Assembly: GCA_036850595.1 (NCBI GenBank) | Contig: CM072167.1 | Coordinates: forward strand, 564,802-628,801 | DNA length: 64,000 bases | Direction: 5' to 3' | Source of the DNA: Rhyacichthys aspro | Lineage: Eukaryota; Chordata; Actinopteri; Gobiiformes; Rhyacichthyidae | Shown here: positions 33,568 to 43,583 of the stretch, piece by piece | How positions within the stretch are numbered: the stretch's first letter is position 1 | Layout of the letters: every line of letters begins with the position of its first letter | The notes under the pieces: generated by a model | What the model was told of the DNA's origin: nothing | Seen by the model: only the letters and a program-made list of their open reading frames with translations | The model's database searches: none | Program-made: the position numbers and the translations under genes

Positions 33568-36500
33568 ATGGAAAATGAGGTGGTGCTATGGGCTGTTGTT
33601 CTGTTTCCAAATGGTGGCACTGCAACAGTTCTTGCAAGCTGGCTAAATAAAAGAGAACGAAAATTGTTGTGGCCCCCCAAAACCATACATTATTCAAAGG
33701 CCCTTAAAGAAAATATGCAACCTCACAAAGGATGGACCACATATGAGAATGTCCGTCTCTTAATAACCTGTGGTAAGTATGCAGTGCAATTGTCTGATGT
33801 AATTATTATTTTTATTAACTCCGCCAAGGAGGAAATGTGAATAATTTAACGCAAAACTACTGAACGGATTTGGATAACATTTTCAGGGAGGTCAGGAATG
33901 ACACAAGGAACAAATGATTTGATTTTGAGAGTGATCTGAGTCAGTCTAAAATGCCATTTGTGTTGCATAGCATGCCAATGCAACACACCCAACAGAGGTT
34001 CCATGGGGCCAACAGACTCAATAACATTGGTTGGCTATGTCAAAGTCCCCGAAGCAGAACGCAGCAGTAATTGTAACGTTTGTGTAACGTGTATGAGATA
34101 ATGTGCTGTGCTTAATGACACTGTTTTATTAGGCTTTATTAGGTTTTGTTTCTATGGTTTTGATAACCTCTCATTGTATTAAGATAATTGGAATGATTAT
34201 AAATTTAGGGGAAGGGGAAATAAGATGCCTTGGCGGAGGTTTGCGCTGTCCGTGTGTTCCAGTTTTATTTATTTTTTAAAAACCTGTTAATGTACATTAG
34301 CAATCACTCATTCTGTACACTGGCATTTCTTTTGCAGACTCGTTCAATAAGGCCAAACATTTTGAGGAAAAATATATAAAAACTGGATGTGCTACAACTG
34401 ACTTAGAGTCTGATGAAGAAGCTGATGGACGTCATAAAAGAAAGAAAAGGTACACTTTTTTTAATGGTTTAGTGACCACTACATACACCACCAACAGTAA
34501 TCTTTGTGGAGTTTCCCTGTTCTTTCTGTGTCTGCATGGGTTTACTCCAATGTCCCACTGTGACAGGTGGGTACCTGTCACCTGTTACTTTTACTCAGAT
34601 ATATTTACTTAAGTAACTTTTTGCAGAAATTGTACTTTTATAAGTAGTATGGCCCATACTTTTTACCTTTACTTGAGTAATATTGATGTAACAGTACTCC
34701 AGACTTGGGTTTCTCTAATACAAGAGTAGTTTTACCCAACTTTATGTTATCTTGGTAGAGCTTTATTGTTGCGTTAAAAGCAGTTCTGGCCTTTCACCTG
34801 CACCTCTCACTCTCCTCTCACCTTAACTTACAAATAATTAAGAGTTAACTTTATAATTATTTTTGATTGCTGATTTGTTTTTTGTATTTTAAAGGCCAAA
34901 TTCCAGTTACATGGATTTAGAAGATGAGACAGAAACCTCTGGAACCAAGAGAAGATTTGCCAAACCACCTGATGTACATTTTCCAGGTATAGAGGTGACT
35001 TTAAATTCCCCCCTACAGTTACTTTGTATAATAATTACACTTATTTGTTATTTAGCGACGCCAACATTGAAGACTTCACATCAAAATACTAGTATGTATA
35101 ACTTTATTTTGATTTATTTCTGATTTCAACATGATAAACATCAAAGCTAACCAGTCACTATTTTTATCTTTTAGTCACTGGAGGCATCAACACGGAGAGT
35201 GCTGAGTTGTCTCAACAGTCTAGTAATAGTAAGTAAACAACTTCAACCTGGTAGCTTGACCAGCCAGATCTACTTGGAGGGAGGGTCTGGCCAGGCTGTG
35301 ACCAGCAAAAAACTTTGGAGCATTTTAACAATGTTTCAACCAATCAGAGAGCCTTTGTCGTGTGGAAGCATGCAGTTGGTTGAAAACAAGTGTCCATGCT
35401 CTCTAAAACAAAAACCCTTATAATACAGCCCACAGAGGTTCTCAGAGTCTTTTTTTTTTTCTCAGATGACAGATGAGTCATTTTTATTTTATCTTCTCTT
35501 TTTTTTCTATATATATATATTTTTTACTACTTTACTATTTATTTTATTTTTGAATTATTTTATTCTATTTATTCTTATTTTACTTTGCTGTTTAATTGTA
35601 TATTGTATAGTCTATCTGTTCCTCAGAGAAAGCCCTCTGTACCAGAGGTCGTCTGGGCCATGGCATTTTGTTGCTGTGTTGCATTATTAATGTATGAAAA
35701 GTGCCTTAGAAATGCAATTTTGATTGATTGATTGATTGATTGTCAAAGTAACTGCACTAACAAGTCATGTTTTGTGTTTTGTATTTTAGACTTGAGTGGC
35801 ACCTACTTAACAGAGCTACAGTCGCCTAGCACATCTAATTGTGGTAGGCAAACTATCAACTTCCAAAGAGATTACTCATTTAATGCAGTTGTATAGTATT
35901 ACCTTAAAAACAGCATTCAACATTGTCTATCTTTCTTTAGCTATGCCTGCATTCATACAAGCAAGGAATGGTAATTACATACCTTAAACGTTTTTTAGTG
36001 TAATTCTGTTGTCCACAGTAAATGAAATGTGAAATGTGTTTTAGAGTTTGATGGTCTCTACACACCTGCCTGCCCTGTGGAGTCTAGCCCTAATCACTCA
36101 TCACAGCAAGCAAGGATTGGTATTAATTATTTGTATAATTTTTTATTAGCCTAATTCTGATTATGTCCACAATTATTTAAAATCTGTCATTTTTTAGAAC
36201 ACGATGGCCTCTACCCACCTGCCTACCCTGTGGAGTCTAGCCCTAATCACATATTGTTCTCACATCAAGCGCAGAAAGGTATTTGTGATATAGCATATTT
36301 AGATTAATTCTTTTAATGTCCACAATAATTTAAAATGTGTCATTCTTTTTAGAGGAATCCAGCCAAGTGTTCAAAGGTCAGTGTCAATGACTGACGGGCC
36401 CAATTCTCAACACTAAAGCTTGTTCTATCTTGATGGATTTAAGAGTTTGCTTAACCATTTGGTAGAGCAGATTTTGAGGTTCCATTTCTCACTGAAAAAA

Positions 36501-38347
36501 AATCAGCAAAATAACTCAGCCTTATTGAGCTATCTCTACCACTCAGTTACAGTATGCAATAGTCAACAAAGAGAATGTTGGAAACTAAGAGATCACCTCT
36601 GACTAACATTTGTCAATATACTCCTAAAATCTAATGTTTTGTTTTTCTTCTAGACATTGCAGGAAAGAAAATCAATGCAATGCTTGCTGAAATACTGGTA
36701 GAAGTGAGGCAAATGTCATGTGACATTCAGTTTTTAAAAAATGAACTTCTTGACATGAAAGTCGGTATGGAGAGAGCTCAACCTGACTCCCAAGTAGACC
36801 TTCCTCTTACCCTCCCAGTTACTAATGTGGAAGAATTTGATGCCCTTGAAGCTGCACTTAAAGAAGAGAGATTACGTCGAAAAATGGTGAACAATTGTAA
36901 CTTTTAAGCAATTTGTTTTCAAGTTTTTATTGTATTCTGCATGAATATTCATTTTAGAAGACTCTCATGCATCCTTTAAAACATTTTAAGTTTGAAGGCG
37001 AGAGACACTGCAAGTAAATATGGGGGAAAAAATCTGTAATTTAGAGAAATCATAAGGGGGAAATTTTTTTTTTTAACTATTTCTGCAGATTACTGACAGA
37101 TACTGAATACAAAAGTATGTTTTTGTTGTTTTTTTTTAATCTATAGTTTAGTTGTTTAGTCCCAGTTTAGCCTTTATCCTGCTTTTTTCTGCATTTATTA
37201 CTGGGTTAAACATTTTTTTAAACTAGTTTTGTCCAGAATTAAATCATATTTCAGTCCTAAGTATTGACCTTTTTATGCCACAGCCTCTGGTTTAGTCCTG
37301 GTTCAATCACAGGTGTAGGTTATTTGTAGTTTTAGTCATAATTCTCATTAGGGGTGTAACAATTCAGCCAGCTCATGATTTGGTTCAATACACAATACAG
37401 GACTCTCGGTTAGGTGCAATCATGTTATAATTAAATATATTTTTTATCATGCTTTATTGTCAATTTTATTATCTTTGAACATAAAAATACTCTTGAAAAA
37501 TATTGCATCCACATAAGTGGATACACAGAGTTTTATCAGAACACAGTCAAGACATTATTGCAAAAAAAAAGTACTTTTGATTGTCACTGTAGTATATTTT
37601 ACTGTTACAACTTCTGAACATGGACAATCACTCAACATAACCTAAAACCTTGGCATTTCCTAATGTTTATGGATTTTAATAATGTTCTTTGTAATGCTCC
37701 AAATCTACAACTTGGACGCATGCTACACACTGGACTTGAGTAGAGATTTGGTAGAGATCAATAATTATAAAAACTGCAGTTTTATAATTATTGATCTCTA
37801 CCAAATGGAAAAAAAAATAGTTTTACCTGTAGTGTCTCGCCTTAAGCTTAAAATAAAAAAATCACATCCATTTGTACTTTTTTAAAATCTAACACTTTTT
37901 TCTTTAATTTGTTAAGGTGTCTCGTCTGGCTATAGTTGGAGGGACCAACTCAGAAAACATGATTCGACGAATGCTCTCTGTAACTCTGACAAACAGTCTG
38001 GCCTGCTTTTTTAACTGGAGGGGAAAGGGCGTGAAGAGGGCGTTCAAGGACACTTTGGTGCAGGACTGCATGTTTGGTAAGTTAACTCCTGAGTGTCACA
38101 CAGAAGTGATTAGAAAGTATTATTTATTATATTTTGCAGCTGTTATATTTTTGTTTGTTTGCTCACTATACAAGCCATATAAAAAATAGTCAGTTTAAAA
38201 TTTTACCCCCCCCCCCCAGCGGCTGCTCGTCAGTTTGATCAGAAACTTTCAGAACAAACATATGGCGATGTAGTAAAGAAGTGGCTGCGGTATGCACCAG
38301 AGCGGAAAGATGGAATTAAAAGGAAGGGACCAGAAAATGCAGGTTAG
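33568..38347 (+). CDS. EnSpm-associated accessory gene, 13 exons, DUF4806-like C terminus, intact
   Basis: Exons with GT..AG borders: 33568-33772, 34338-34449, 34895-34986, 35056-35091, 35175-35228, 35790-35843, 35941-35970, 36045-36119, 36198-36278, 36353-36376, 36654-36886, 37917-38076, 38220-38347. Together they make 1284 bases, 427 codons and a TAG, with no internal stop. The N terminus (MENEVVLWAVVLFPNGG ... LLWPPK) is typical of these fish proteins. The middle is an Asp/Glu and Lys/Arg-rich linker built from mini-exons of 24-81 bases. The C terminus contains a probable coiled coil (EILVEVRQMSCDIQFLKNEL) and a DUF4806-like segment (GGTNSENMIRRMLSVTLTN ... NWRGKGVKRAFKDT). The role is inferred by position: a TnpA-like partner of the transposase. 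Exons 8 and 9 are near-duplicates. Confidence 0.8.
33819..34262. repeat. Miniature element with inverted CCGCCAAGG / CCTTGGCGG ends
   Basis: Begins ctccgccaaggagg and ends gccttggcggagg, with the internal phrase ctactgaacggatttggataac common in fish genomes. It sits wholly in intron 1 of the EnSpm-like accessory gene and does not disturb the reading frame. Target duplication not resolved. Confidence 0.6.
34575..34745. repeat. TTACTTGAGTA-rich dispersed repeat
   Basis: Several partly palindromic copies of ttacttaagtaa/acttgagtaa. This is a widespread fish repeat type of uncertain class, lying in intron 2 of the EnSpm-like accessory gene. Confidence 0.5.
35590..35742 (+). repeat. LINE 3' tail with (TTGA)n end
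   Basis: The phrase gaaaagtgccttagaaatgcaattt is followed by (TTGATTGA)n, the typical 3' terminus of a fish LINE. It lies in intron 5 of the EnSpm-like accessory gene, before exon 6 at 35790. Confidence 0.6.
37349..37450. repeat. One end of a hAT-type miniature element
   Basis: aggggtgtaacaattcagcc and the following gatttggttcaatacacaat match the head of a common fish hAT miniature element. The other end was not found. It lies in intron 11 of the accessory gene. Confidence 0.4.
37746..37806. repeat. Near-perfect 61-bp palindrome
   Basis: atttggtagagatcaataat and its reverse complement flank a central actgcagt; the arms are about 30 bases with a single one-base asymmetry. It would form a hairpin with almost no loop. 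It lies in intron 11 of the EnSpm-like accessory gene. Confidence 0.85.
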
Positions 38348-38437
38348 ATTGTTTAAGTTACAAATGTCATTTGTCAGAGAAATTGAAAAAGAAAACTGAT
38401 GTGATGATGTTAAATTTGTTATGTTATTTCATAGCCC

Positions 38438-38522
38438 TACAACCAACTGGCCAGCAGCTGGGATAGGCTCCAGCCACCCGCGACACCACAATGAGAAAAG
38501 CGGTAGAAAATGGATGGATGTG
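38438..38522 (+). repeat. SINE 3' fragment
   Basis: agctgggataggctccagccacccgcgac and the following gcggtagaaaatggatggatg match the 3' end of the SINE at 26217-26603. Only the tail is present, downstream of the accessory gene's stop. Confidence 0.75.
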
Positions 38523-38719
38523 TCAATTCTTATTCATGTTTTATGTAATCCAGTTCTTGTAATAATAAAAAAAAACTATATAATTGTCTGTTGTTGTTCA
38601 TTGAGCATATTGTTATCATATTGTTTTAAGCACTTTAATTTTTAATGTTACAAATAGTATAATAGTATGCCTTAAGCTAAATTAATATAATAATATATTA
38701 AGCTTTAGAAATAACATTA

Positions 38720-38999
38720 ATTCAACGTAGATTCAATTAGATTTCAATATAAAATATAATTGAATCAAGGTTGATTTGATGTTGAAAAGGAGTTTAAAAT
38801 TCAACGTTGTTTCAATGTCGATCTTAATAGTTGATTTAATGTTGTTTCAACATTGGGATTGATGAAAGATCAACATTATTTCAACATTGATCATAATGAG
38901 CAACTTCAATACAGTTTCAACGTCAAGACATCAATGTTGATTCAACGTAAAAGCCTGACAGTATATCAATGTTGATTCAATGACATTTTGCTATCTGGG
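38720..38999. repeat. Right subterminal and terminal repeats of the EnSpm-like element
   Basis: Many copies of TTCAACGTT/CAACATTGA-type motifs in both orientations, ending in ttttgctatctggg, the inverted complement of the left terminus. Confidence 0.78.
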
Positions 39000-39001
39000 G
39001 C

Positions 39002-39769
39002 CTCTCCCGGTGATCTCCACTCCCTTCCGTAAGATTGCAATGGACATTGTGGGGCCCCTGGTGAAGAGTAGCAGCGGTCATCAGTATATTCTGGTCATCT
39101 CGGACTATGCCACCAGGTTTCCAGAGGCCTTCCCACTGAGAACCATCACTGTACCTGCACGCCCTCGTCCAGCTGTTCTCTCGGGTGGGACTCCCTGAAG
39201 AGATCCTAACCGACCAAGGCACCAACTTCACATCCCGACTCATGCACCTCTTCCAGCAACAACTGGGCATCGCCTCCATCAAAACCACTCCATACCACTC
39301 ACAAACTGATGGACTAGTGGAGAGGTTTAACCAAACACTTAAACGGATGTTGCAGAAGTTTGTGGATGGTACTGGCAAGGACTGGGACCGGTGGCTGCCA
39401 TTTGTTCTGTTTGCCTATCGGGAGGTCCCGCAGGCATCAACTGGATTTTCCCCATTCGAATTTTTGTATGGCTGGGACGTTCAGGGGCCATTGGACCTAC
39501 TCCGTAAAGAATGGGAAGGCAGGCCCACAGAGCAAAATGACAGGAGCATTGTCCAGTTTGTCCTGGAAATGAGAGAGAGGCTGTCAGACTATATGGAGAA
39601 GGCAGTGAAGAACTTACGGGAAGCCCAGAAATCCCAAAAGGCCTGGTATGACCGCCAAGCCCGAAATCGTGAGTTCCAGCCGGGCCAGAAAGTGCTGCTG
39701 CTCCTGCCGTCCTCCACCAACAAACTTTTGGCCAAGTGGCAGGGCCCGTACACTGTCAGCCACCTTTAA
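39002..39769 (+). pseudogene. Gmr1-like integrase core, frameshifted
   Basis: Continues the integrase begun at 29133. The core starts IAMDIVGPL (first Asp), the second Asp is in LTDQGTNF, and the Glu is in DGLVERFNQTLKR, then WLPFVLFAYREV and FLYGWDVQGPL. A C-terminal module includes FQPGQKVLLLLP and KWQGPYTV. A deletion near 39157 shifts the frame between the first and second catalytic Asp. The last frame ends in TAA right at the junction with the RT, suggesting a small deletion between integrase and RT. The position before RT is the key evidence for the Gmr1 group. Confidence 0.88.
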
Positions 39770-41186
39770 AGAGGTGTCCTCACTGTTTAATGCAAGTCCT
39801 GGCAAAACAACGGTGGTGGAGCATGTCATCCGGTTGAAGGATGGACGGCCAATTCGCCAGAGGCCATACAGAGTTCCGCAGCAGCTGGTGGGAAAGCTCC
39901 AGGACGAGATCCAGGAAATGTTGCGGCTTGGAGTTATAGAACCCTCCAACTCTGAGTGGTGCAGCCCTGTGGTCATTGTTTTTAAAAAAGATGGATCACT
40001 ACGGATATGCATTGACTTTAGGAAGCTGAACTCTGTGTCGGAGTTTGATGCATATCCGATGCCCAGGATTGATGATCTGTTGGAGAGAATTGGAGCGGCC
40101 AAATACATCACCACCTTGGACCTTTGCAAAGGATACTGGCAAGTGCCCCTCGACAAATGATCACGGCCTTACACAGCATTCCAAACCCCAGCCGGACTGT
40201 TCCAGTTTACAGTGATGCCATTTGGGCTACATGGAGCACCTGCCACGTTCCAGCGCCTGATGGACAGAGTCCTCCAAGGGTGTGAGCAATGCAGTGCGGC
40301 TTACCTCGATGATGTTGTCATTTTCAGTGAAACCTGGGAGGACCATATCCAGCACCTCTCTGTGGTCCTGAAGAAGATCCAGCGGGCTGGTCTCATGCTA
40401 AATCCTTCAAAGTGTGAGTGGGCCTGGCAGGAGACACGCTACCTCGGCTACCAGATGGGTCGAGGGGAGGTGAGGCCTCAAGTGGACAAGGTGGAGGCTA
40501 TCCTGAAGTCCCCACGGCCACACACCAAGAAAGAGGTGCGGTCCTTCCTCGGGTTGGCAGGATGGTACCGCAGGTTCGTGCCACAGTTTGCCACCATTGC
40601 TGCACCCCTCACTGCTCTCACCACCAAAGACCAGCGGAACCCGGTCACATGGACAGAGGAATGTGAAAAGGCTTTTACCACTCTCAAAGCCCACCTGTGC
40701 TCGTCCCCTGTGCTGAAGAGTCCAGACTTTAACAAGCAGTTCCTGGTTCAGGTAGATGCTTCCGCAGTTGGCCTCGGAGCAGTCCTGGCTCAGGTACACT
40801 ATGCTCTTCCCCTGGCTCAGGGGGAGCCAGGGGAAGAGCGGCCCATACTGTACCTGAGTCGCAAACTCCAGCCGAGAGAGACCAGGTATTCGGCTGTCGA
40901 GAAAGAGGGCCTCGCTATCAAATGGGCATTGGAGAGCCTGAGATACTACTTGCTGGGACGGGAATTTGATCTGGAAACTGATCATCGTGCCCTGACGTGG
41001 ATAAACTCCATGAAAGACCACAACAGCCGTTTAACTAGATGGTACCTTGCTCTTCAGCCCTTCAGATTCACTATCCGACACCGCGCAGGCAAGATGAATG
41101 TTGTGGCCGATTACCTGTCCAGGTTGCCCCACAGTGTCAACCTTCCAGAGGGGAGGGATGATGTGACGGAGCACGCCCGTCAATGA
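39760..41186 (+). pseudogene. Gmr1-like reverse transcriptase and RNase H, one in-frame stop
   Basis: Starts in the region EVSSLFNASPGKTTVVEHV and shows WCSPVVIVFKKDGS, RICIDFRKLNSV, ITTLDLCKGYWQVPL (first Asp), VMPFGLHGAPATFQRLM, AYLDDVVIFS (catalytic pair), then VRSFLGLAGWYRRFVPQF. RNase H has VDASAVGLGAVL, EKEGLAIKWAL, LETDHRALTWI and VVADYLSRL. A TGA at 40158-40160 interrupts it where Arg (CGA) would be usual; the frame then continues open to the stop at 41186, just inside the 3' LTR. No integrase follows, so pol ends with RNase H. Confidence 0.9.
41147..41158 (+). promoter_or_regulatory. Polypurine tract of the Gmr1-like element
   Basis: agaggggaggga ends three bases before the 3' LTR, the expected place for the plus-strand primer. 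Confidence 0.75.
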
Positions 41187-41987
41187 GTAGTGAGCGCACG
41201 CGGTCACAAAGGAACCCACGAACGCGCGCTGGCCACGCACACATACACCACACAGACCTTTTCATTCACACTCGCTAATTCCCCGTTTACCCCGCTGGTT
41301 CACTAATACGTACCCAACACACAACCAACGCCTTTTTCCTGTTTTCCTGCCGCTTTTATGCTCCCAAGGGTGCACACTTGAGAGCGTTAGCTTGGGACAT
41401 TCATACATGCTAGCACTTACTTACCTGTTTCTCTGTGTTGCCTGATGCTGCGCGTCTCAGCAAAACCGAGCCATAACTTCCTGGTGGTTTAAATGGGCGC
41501 TGTTCGCGCGCTGGTGCTGGTCAGGTGATGCGCATTAGATAACCTGAACATAAAAACCTATAACCGCCCTTTCAATCATCTTTTGTTAATTATTATTTAT
41601 ATATTGTTGTATTTGGGAACAGCCCACATGTTTATGTTTCAACTGTTTGTTTGTTTATTGATTTATATTTTTGTAATACTGAAGCCCAATGGGAGGGGCC
41701 AGACCAGTATTTAGGGGAGCCATTTCAGGCCTGTATTCAGTCTGGTCTTGAGCAGTTACAGTGCAGGTAACGTTGGCTGAGAGCACTCTGAGCTCTGTGT
41801 TTGAGTTACTGACAAAACTCTGACTTTAGACTTTATTGTTTTTGTACATTTGTAAATACATTTTTGATGACATCACTGTATATATTTTTTCACTTTTTGG
41901 CTGTTTTGCACTTTGGACACTGGCACAATAAACATCACTTGAACACGCATTTCTGACTTGCCTGGGTTTGATTAGAGCCCCGCCACA
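41162..41987 (+). repeat. 3' LTR of the Gmr1-like element
   Basis: 826 bases, TGTGACGG...CGCCACA, matching the 5' LTR without the SINE. Followed by ATGGC. Confidence 0.93.
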
Positions 41988-42024
41988 ATGGCACATTATA
42001 CTCTTATTAAGGTTCATAATTAGA

Positions 42025-42255
42025 TTAAAGGTCCCATATTATACTATTTTGAACATTATACAGTGTATTTTGGATACATTTAGGTTACCATATCACGTTT
42101 TGCAACATGAAACACACAATAATTATCTTATACAAGCGGTTTGAATGAGCTCTCATCATGAGCCCAAAGTGAATGGTCTGATTTGAGGTAGAAACAACGT
42201 TAGAACATGGTTAAAAGCTCAGAAAAGTCGATTTAGCATAATATGGGACCTTTAA
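42025..42255. mobile_element. Kolobok-like miniature element (MITE), copy 3
   Basis: The 223-base body 42029-42251 is flanked by TTAA on both sides and has the AGGTCCCATATTAT...ATAATATGGGACCT ends. It joins the two terminal regions of the larger copies (ttgcaacatgaaacac side and gtagaaacaacgttagaac side) with the whole interior removed. It is a typical internal-deletion derivative. Confidence 0.88.
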
Positions 42256-42910
42256 GTTCATACTCTGATTAAGGTGTTTACATGTGCAGCTGGAATTGGA
42301 GCATTCCATTTACACCTGTTTACATGATAAAAGCATAATCTGATCATGCAAAAAATAAATGAATAAAGATGCTATCATGTGGCATAATGTAATATTTCTA
42401 TAAGATATAAAATATATTTGAAACAGACAGTTAAACATGTTGCCAATATGTCAATATTTAGTAAAAAGACGATCCTAGTATGTAGCATGGAGGCAAAGCT
42501 AACGCTACGGTCAACAGTACATTTCCTGTCTCCCGTTTAGTCCCAGTTTTCTGTGCATCATGCTGTCATTGTTAAGCTTTCACTAAATTGACTTATGATT
42601 AATGTAATATTTACTATATATATATATATATATATCAATATATATATATCAATGCTGTGACTGACTGACGAAGCAGGAGCTGTCTAGCGCCGTCTTAAAC
42701 TAAAAACTTAAACTTGCTAAACTACAGTGAGGCCTTGTCTGCAACGTGGGTAGCCGGAACTTATTTACTTTTTAACAAATAGGAAGGTCATTAACACCCA
42801 TCGTGAGTGTAAAAACAGGAAGTCACCAAAAGAGAGAGGATCAACACTTCCTCTTTTAAAATGAATGTTTTTAAAATAAAATATGCACATTAAAATAAAT
42901 ATATATATAT
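42256..42910. other. Intergenic stretch without recognised gene
   Basis: Contains a short TA tract near 42615-42650 and a TA run ending at 42910, but no supported exon. Confidence 0.4.
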
Positions 42911-43114
42911 CTGAGATGAGGGGCGTGTTTCTGAACCGCGCATTTGAAAAGCCCACCCAGGAGCAGTTTAGACGCTGCCCTCTCTGCCCATTTTAGTAAT
43001 ATCCTCTAAAGGAGGAGTCAAAATATCCAAGATGGAAGCGCCGTTCATTGGCGGTCATTTGGACGAATTAGACCAAATGGAGACATTGCTTCCATTATTT
43101 ATACATTCTATGGC
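42911..43114 (-). repeat. Repeat A fragment, copy 3
   Basis: Reverse-complement match to 16036-16236 (landmarks ctgagatgaggggcgtgttt, atatccaagatggaagc, gacgaattagaccaaatgg). It starts abruptly after a TA run. Confidence 0.8.
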
Positions 43115-43271
43115 TTTTACTAGTGTTGGTTACACAAGAGCTAGTTACTCTCTAGCACGTGTTTAAATACAAATGTAAACACTGTTTTGTAGCGCATTTG
43201 CATTACAAATGTAGTGTTTGTCCACACATTGTGCGCTTCTTGGTAAATGCTTTGATTACATACATTATTAC

Positions 43272-43275
<4 letters not shown>

Positions 43276-43355
<80 letters not shown>
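43276..43355. repeat. (TA)n microsatellite
   Basis: About 80 bases of alternating TA. The Tyr-Ile repeat frames read through it are not genes. Confidence 0.97.
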
Positions 43356-43361
<6 letters not shown>

Positions 43362-43583
43362 TATAAGCTTCGTAATTGAATTTTTACAGTGGTACTGTTT
43401 GAAATGCATTCCTTGGTTAAACGTGTTTAAATACAGTAATATTTCCATTTTACACATTATTAAAAAATATTATACAGTATTCTACATAATATAAGTAAAA
43501 TACTGTGTCTGTGTTGTACGAAACGGCAAAGCAGTGTGCAGGATTTTTTCCAGAGAAGACCAATGACTGAATGCTTTCCACAG

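Larger units (their letters stand above)
29134..38999 (+). mobile_element. EnSpm/CACTA-like DNA transposon with two genes
   Basis: A 9866-base insert with inverted ends CCCAGATAGCAAAA...TTTTGCTATCTGGG and a GC dinucleotide on both sides (29132-29133, 39000-39001). Removing insert plus one GC restores continuity of the host element's codons, supporting these borders. Both ends carry many copies of a TCAACGTTG-type motif (29155-29345, 38720-38985), as subterminal repeats of CACTA elements do. The first gene resembles EnSpm transposase and the second is a 13-exon gene with a DUF4806-like end. The 2-base duplication is shorter than the usual 3 of CACTA elements. Confidence 0.85.
25771..41992 (+). 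mobile_element. Gmr1-like Ty3/Gypsy retrotransposon, split by an EnSpm-like element
   Basis: LTRs 25776-26993 and 41162-41987 are flanked by the 5-bp target duplication ATGGC (25771-25775, 41988-41992). After removing the 9.87-kb insert at 29134-38999, the order is gag with SCAN-like capsid, CCHC knuckle, protease, integrase, reverse transcriptase, RNase H, 3' LTR. Integrase before RT is the Ty1/copia-like order known for the Gmr1 group of deuterostome Ty3/Gypsy elements. The RT sequence itself is Gypsy-like. The LTRs differ by about a dozen small changes once the SINE in the 5' LTR is excluded, so insertion is recent. Confidence 0.93.

Noticed and set aside
43159..43494. 111-codon frame with a Tyr-Ile repeat
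   Set aside because: Translation of a (TA)n microsatellite.
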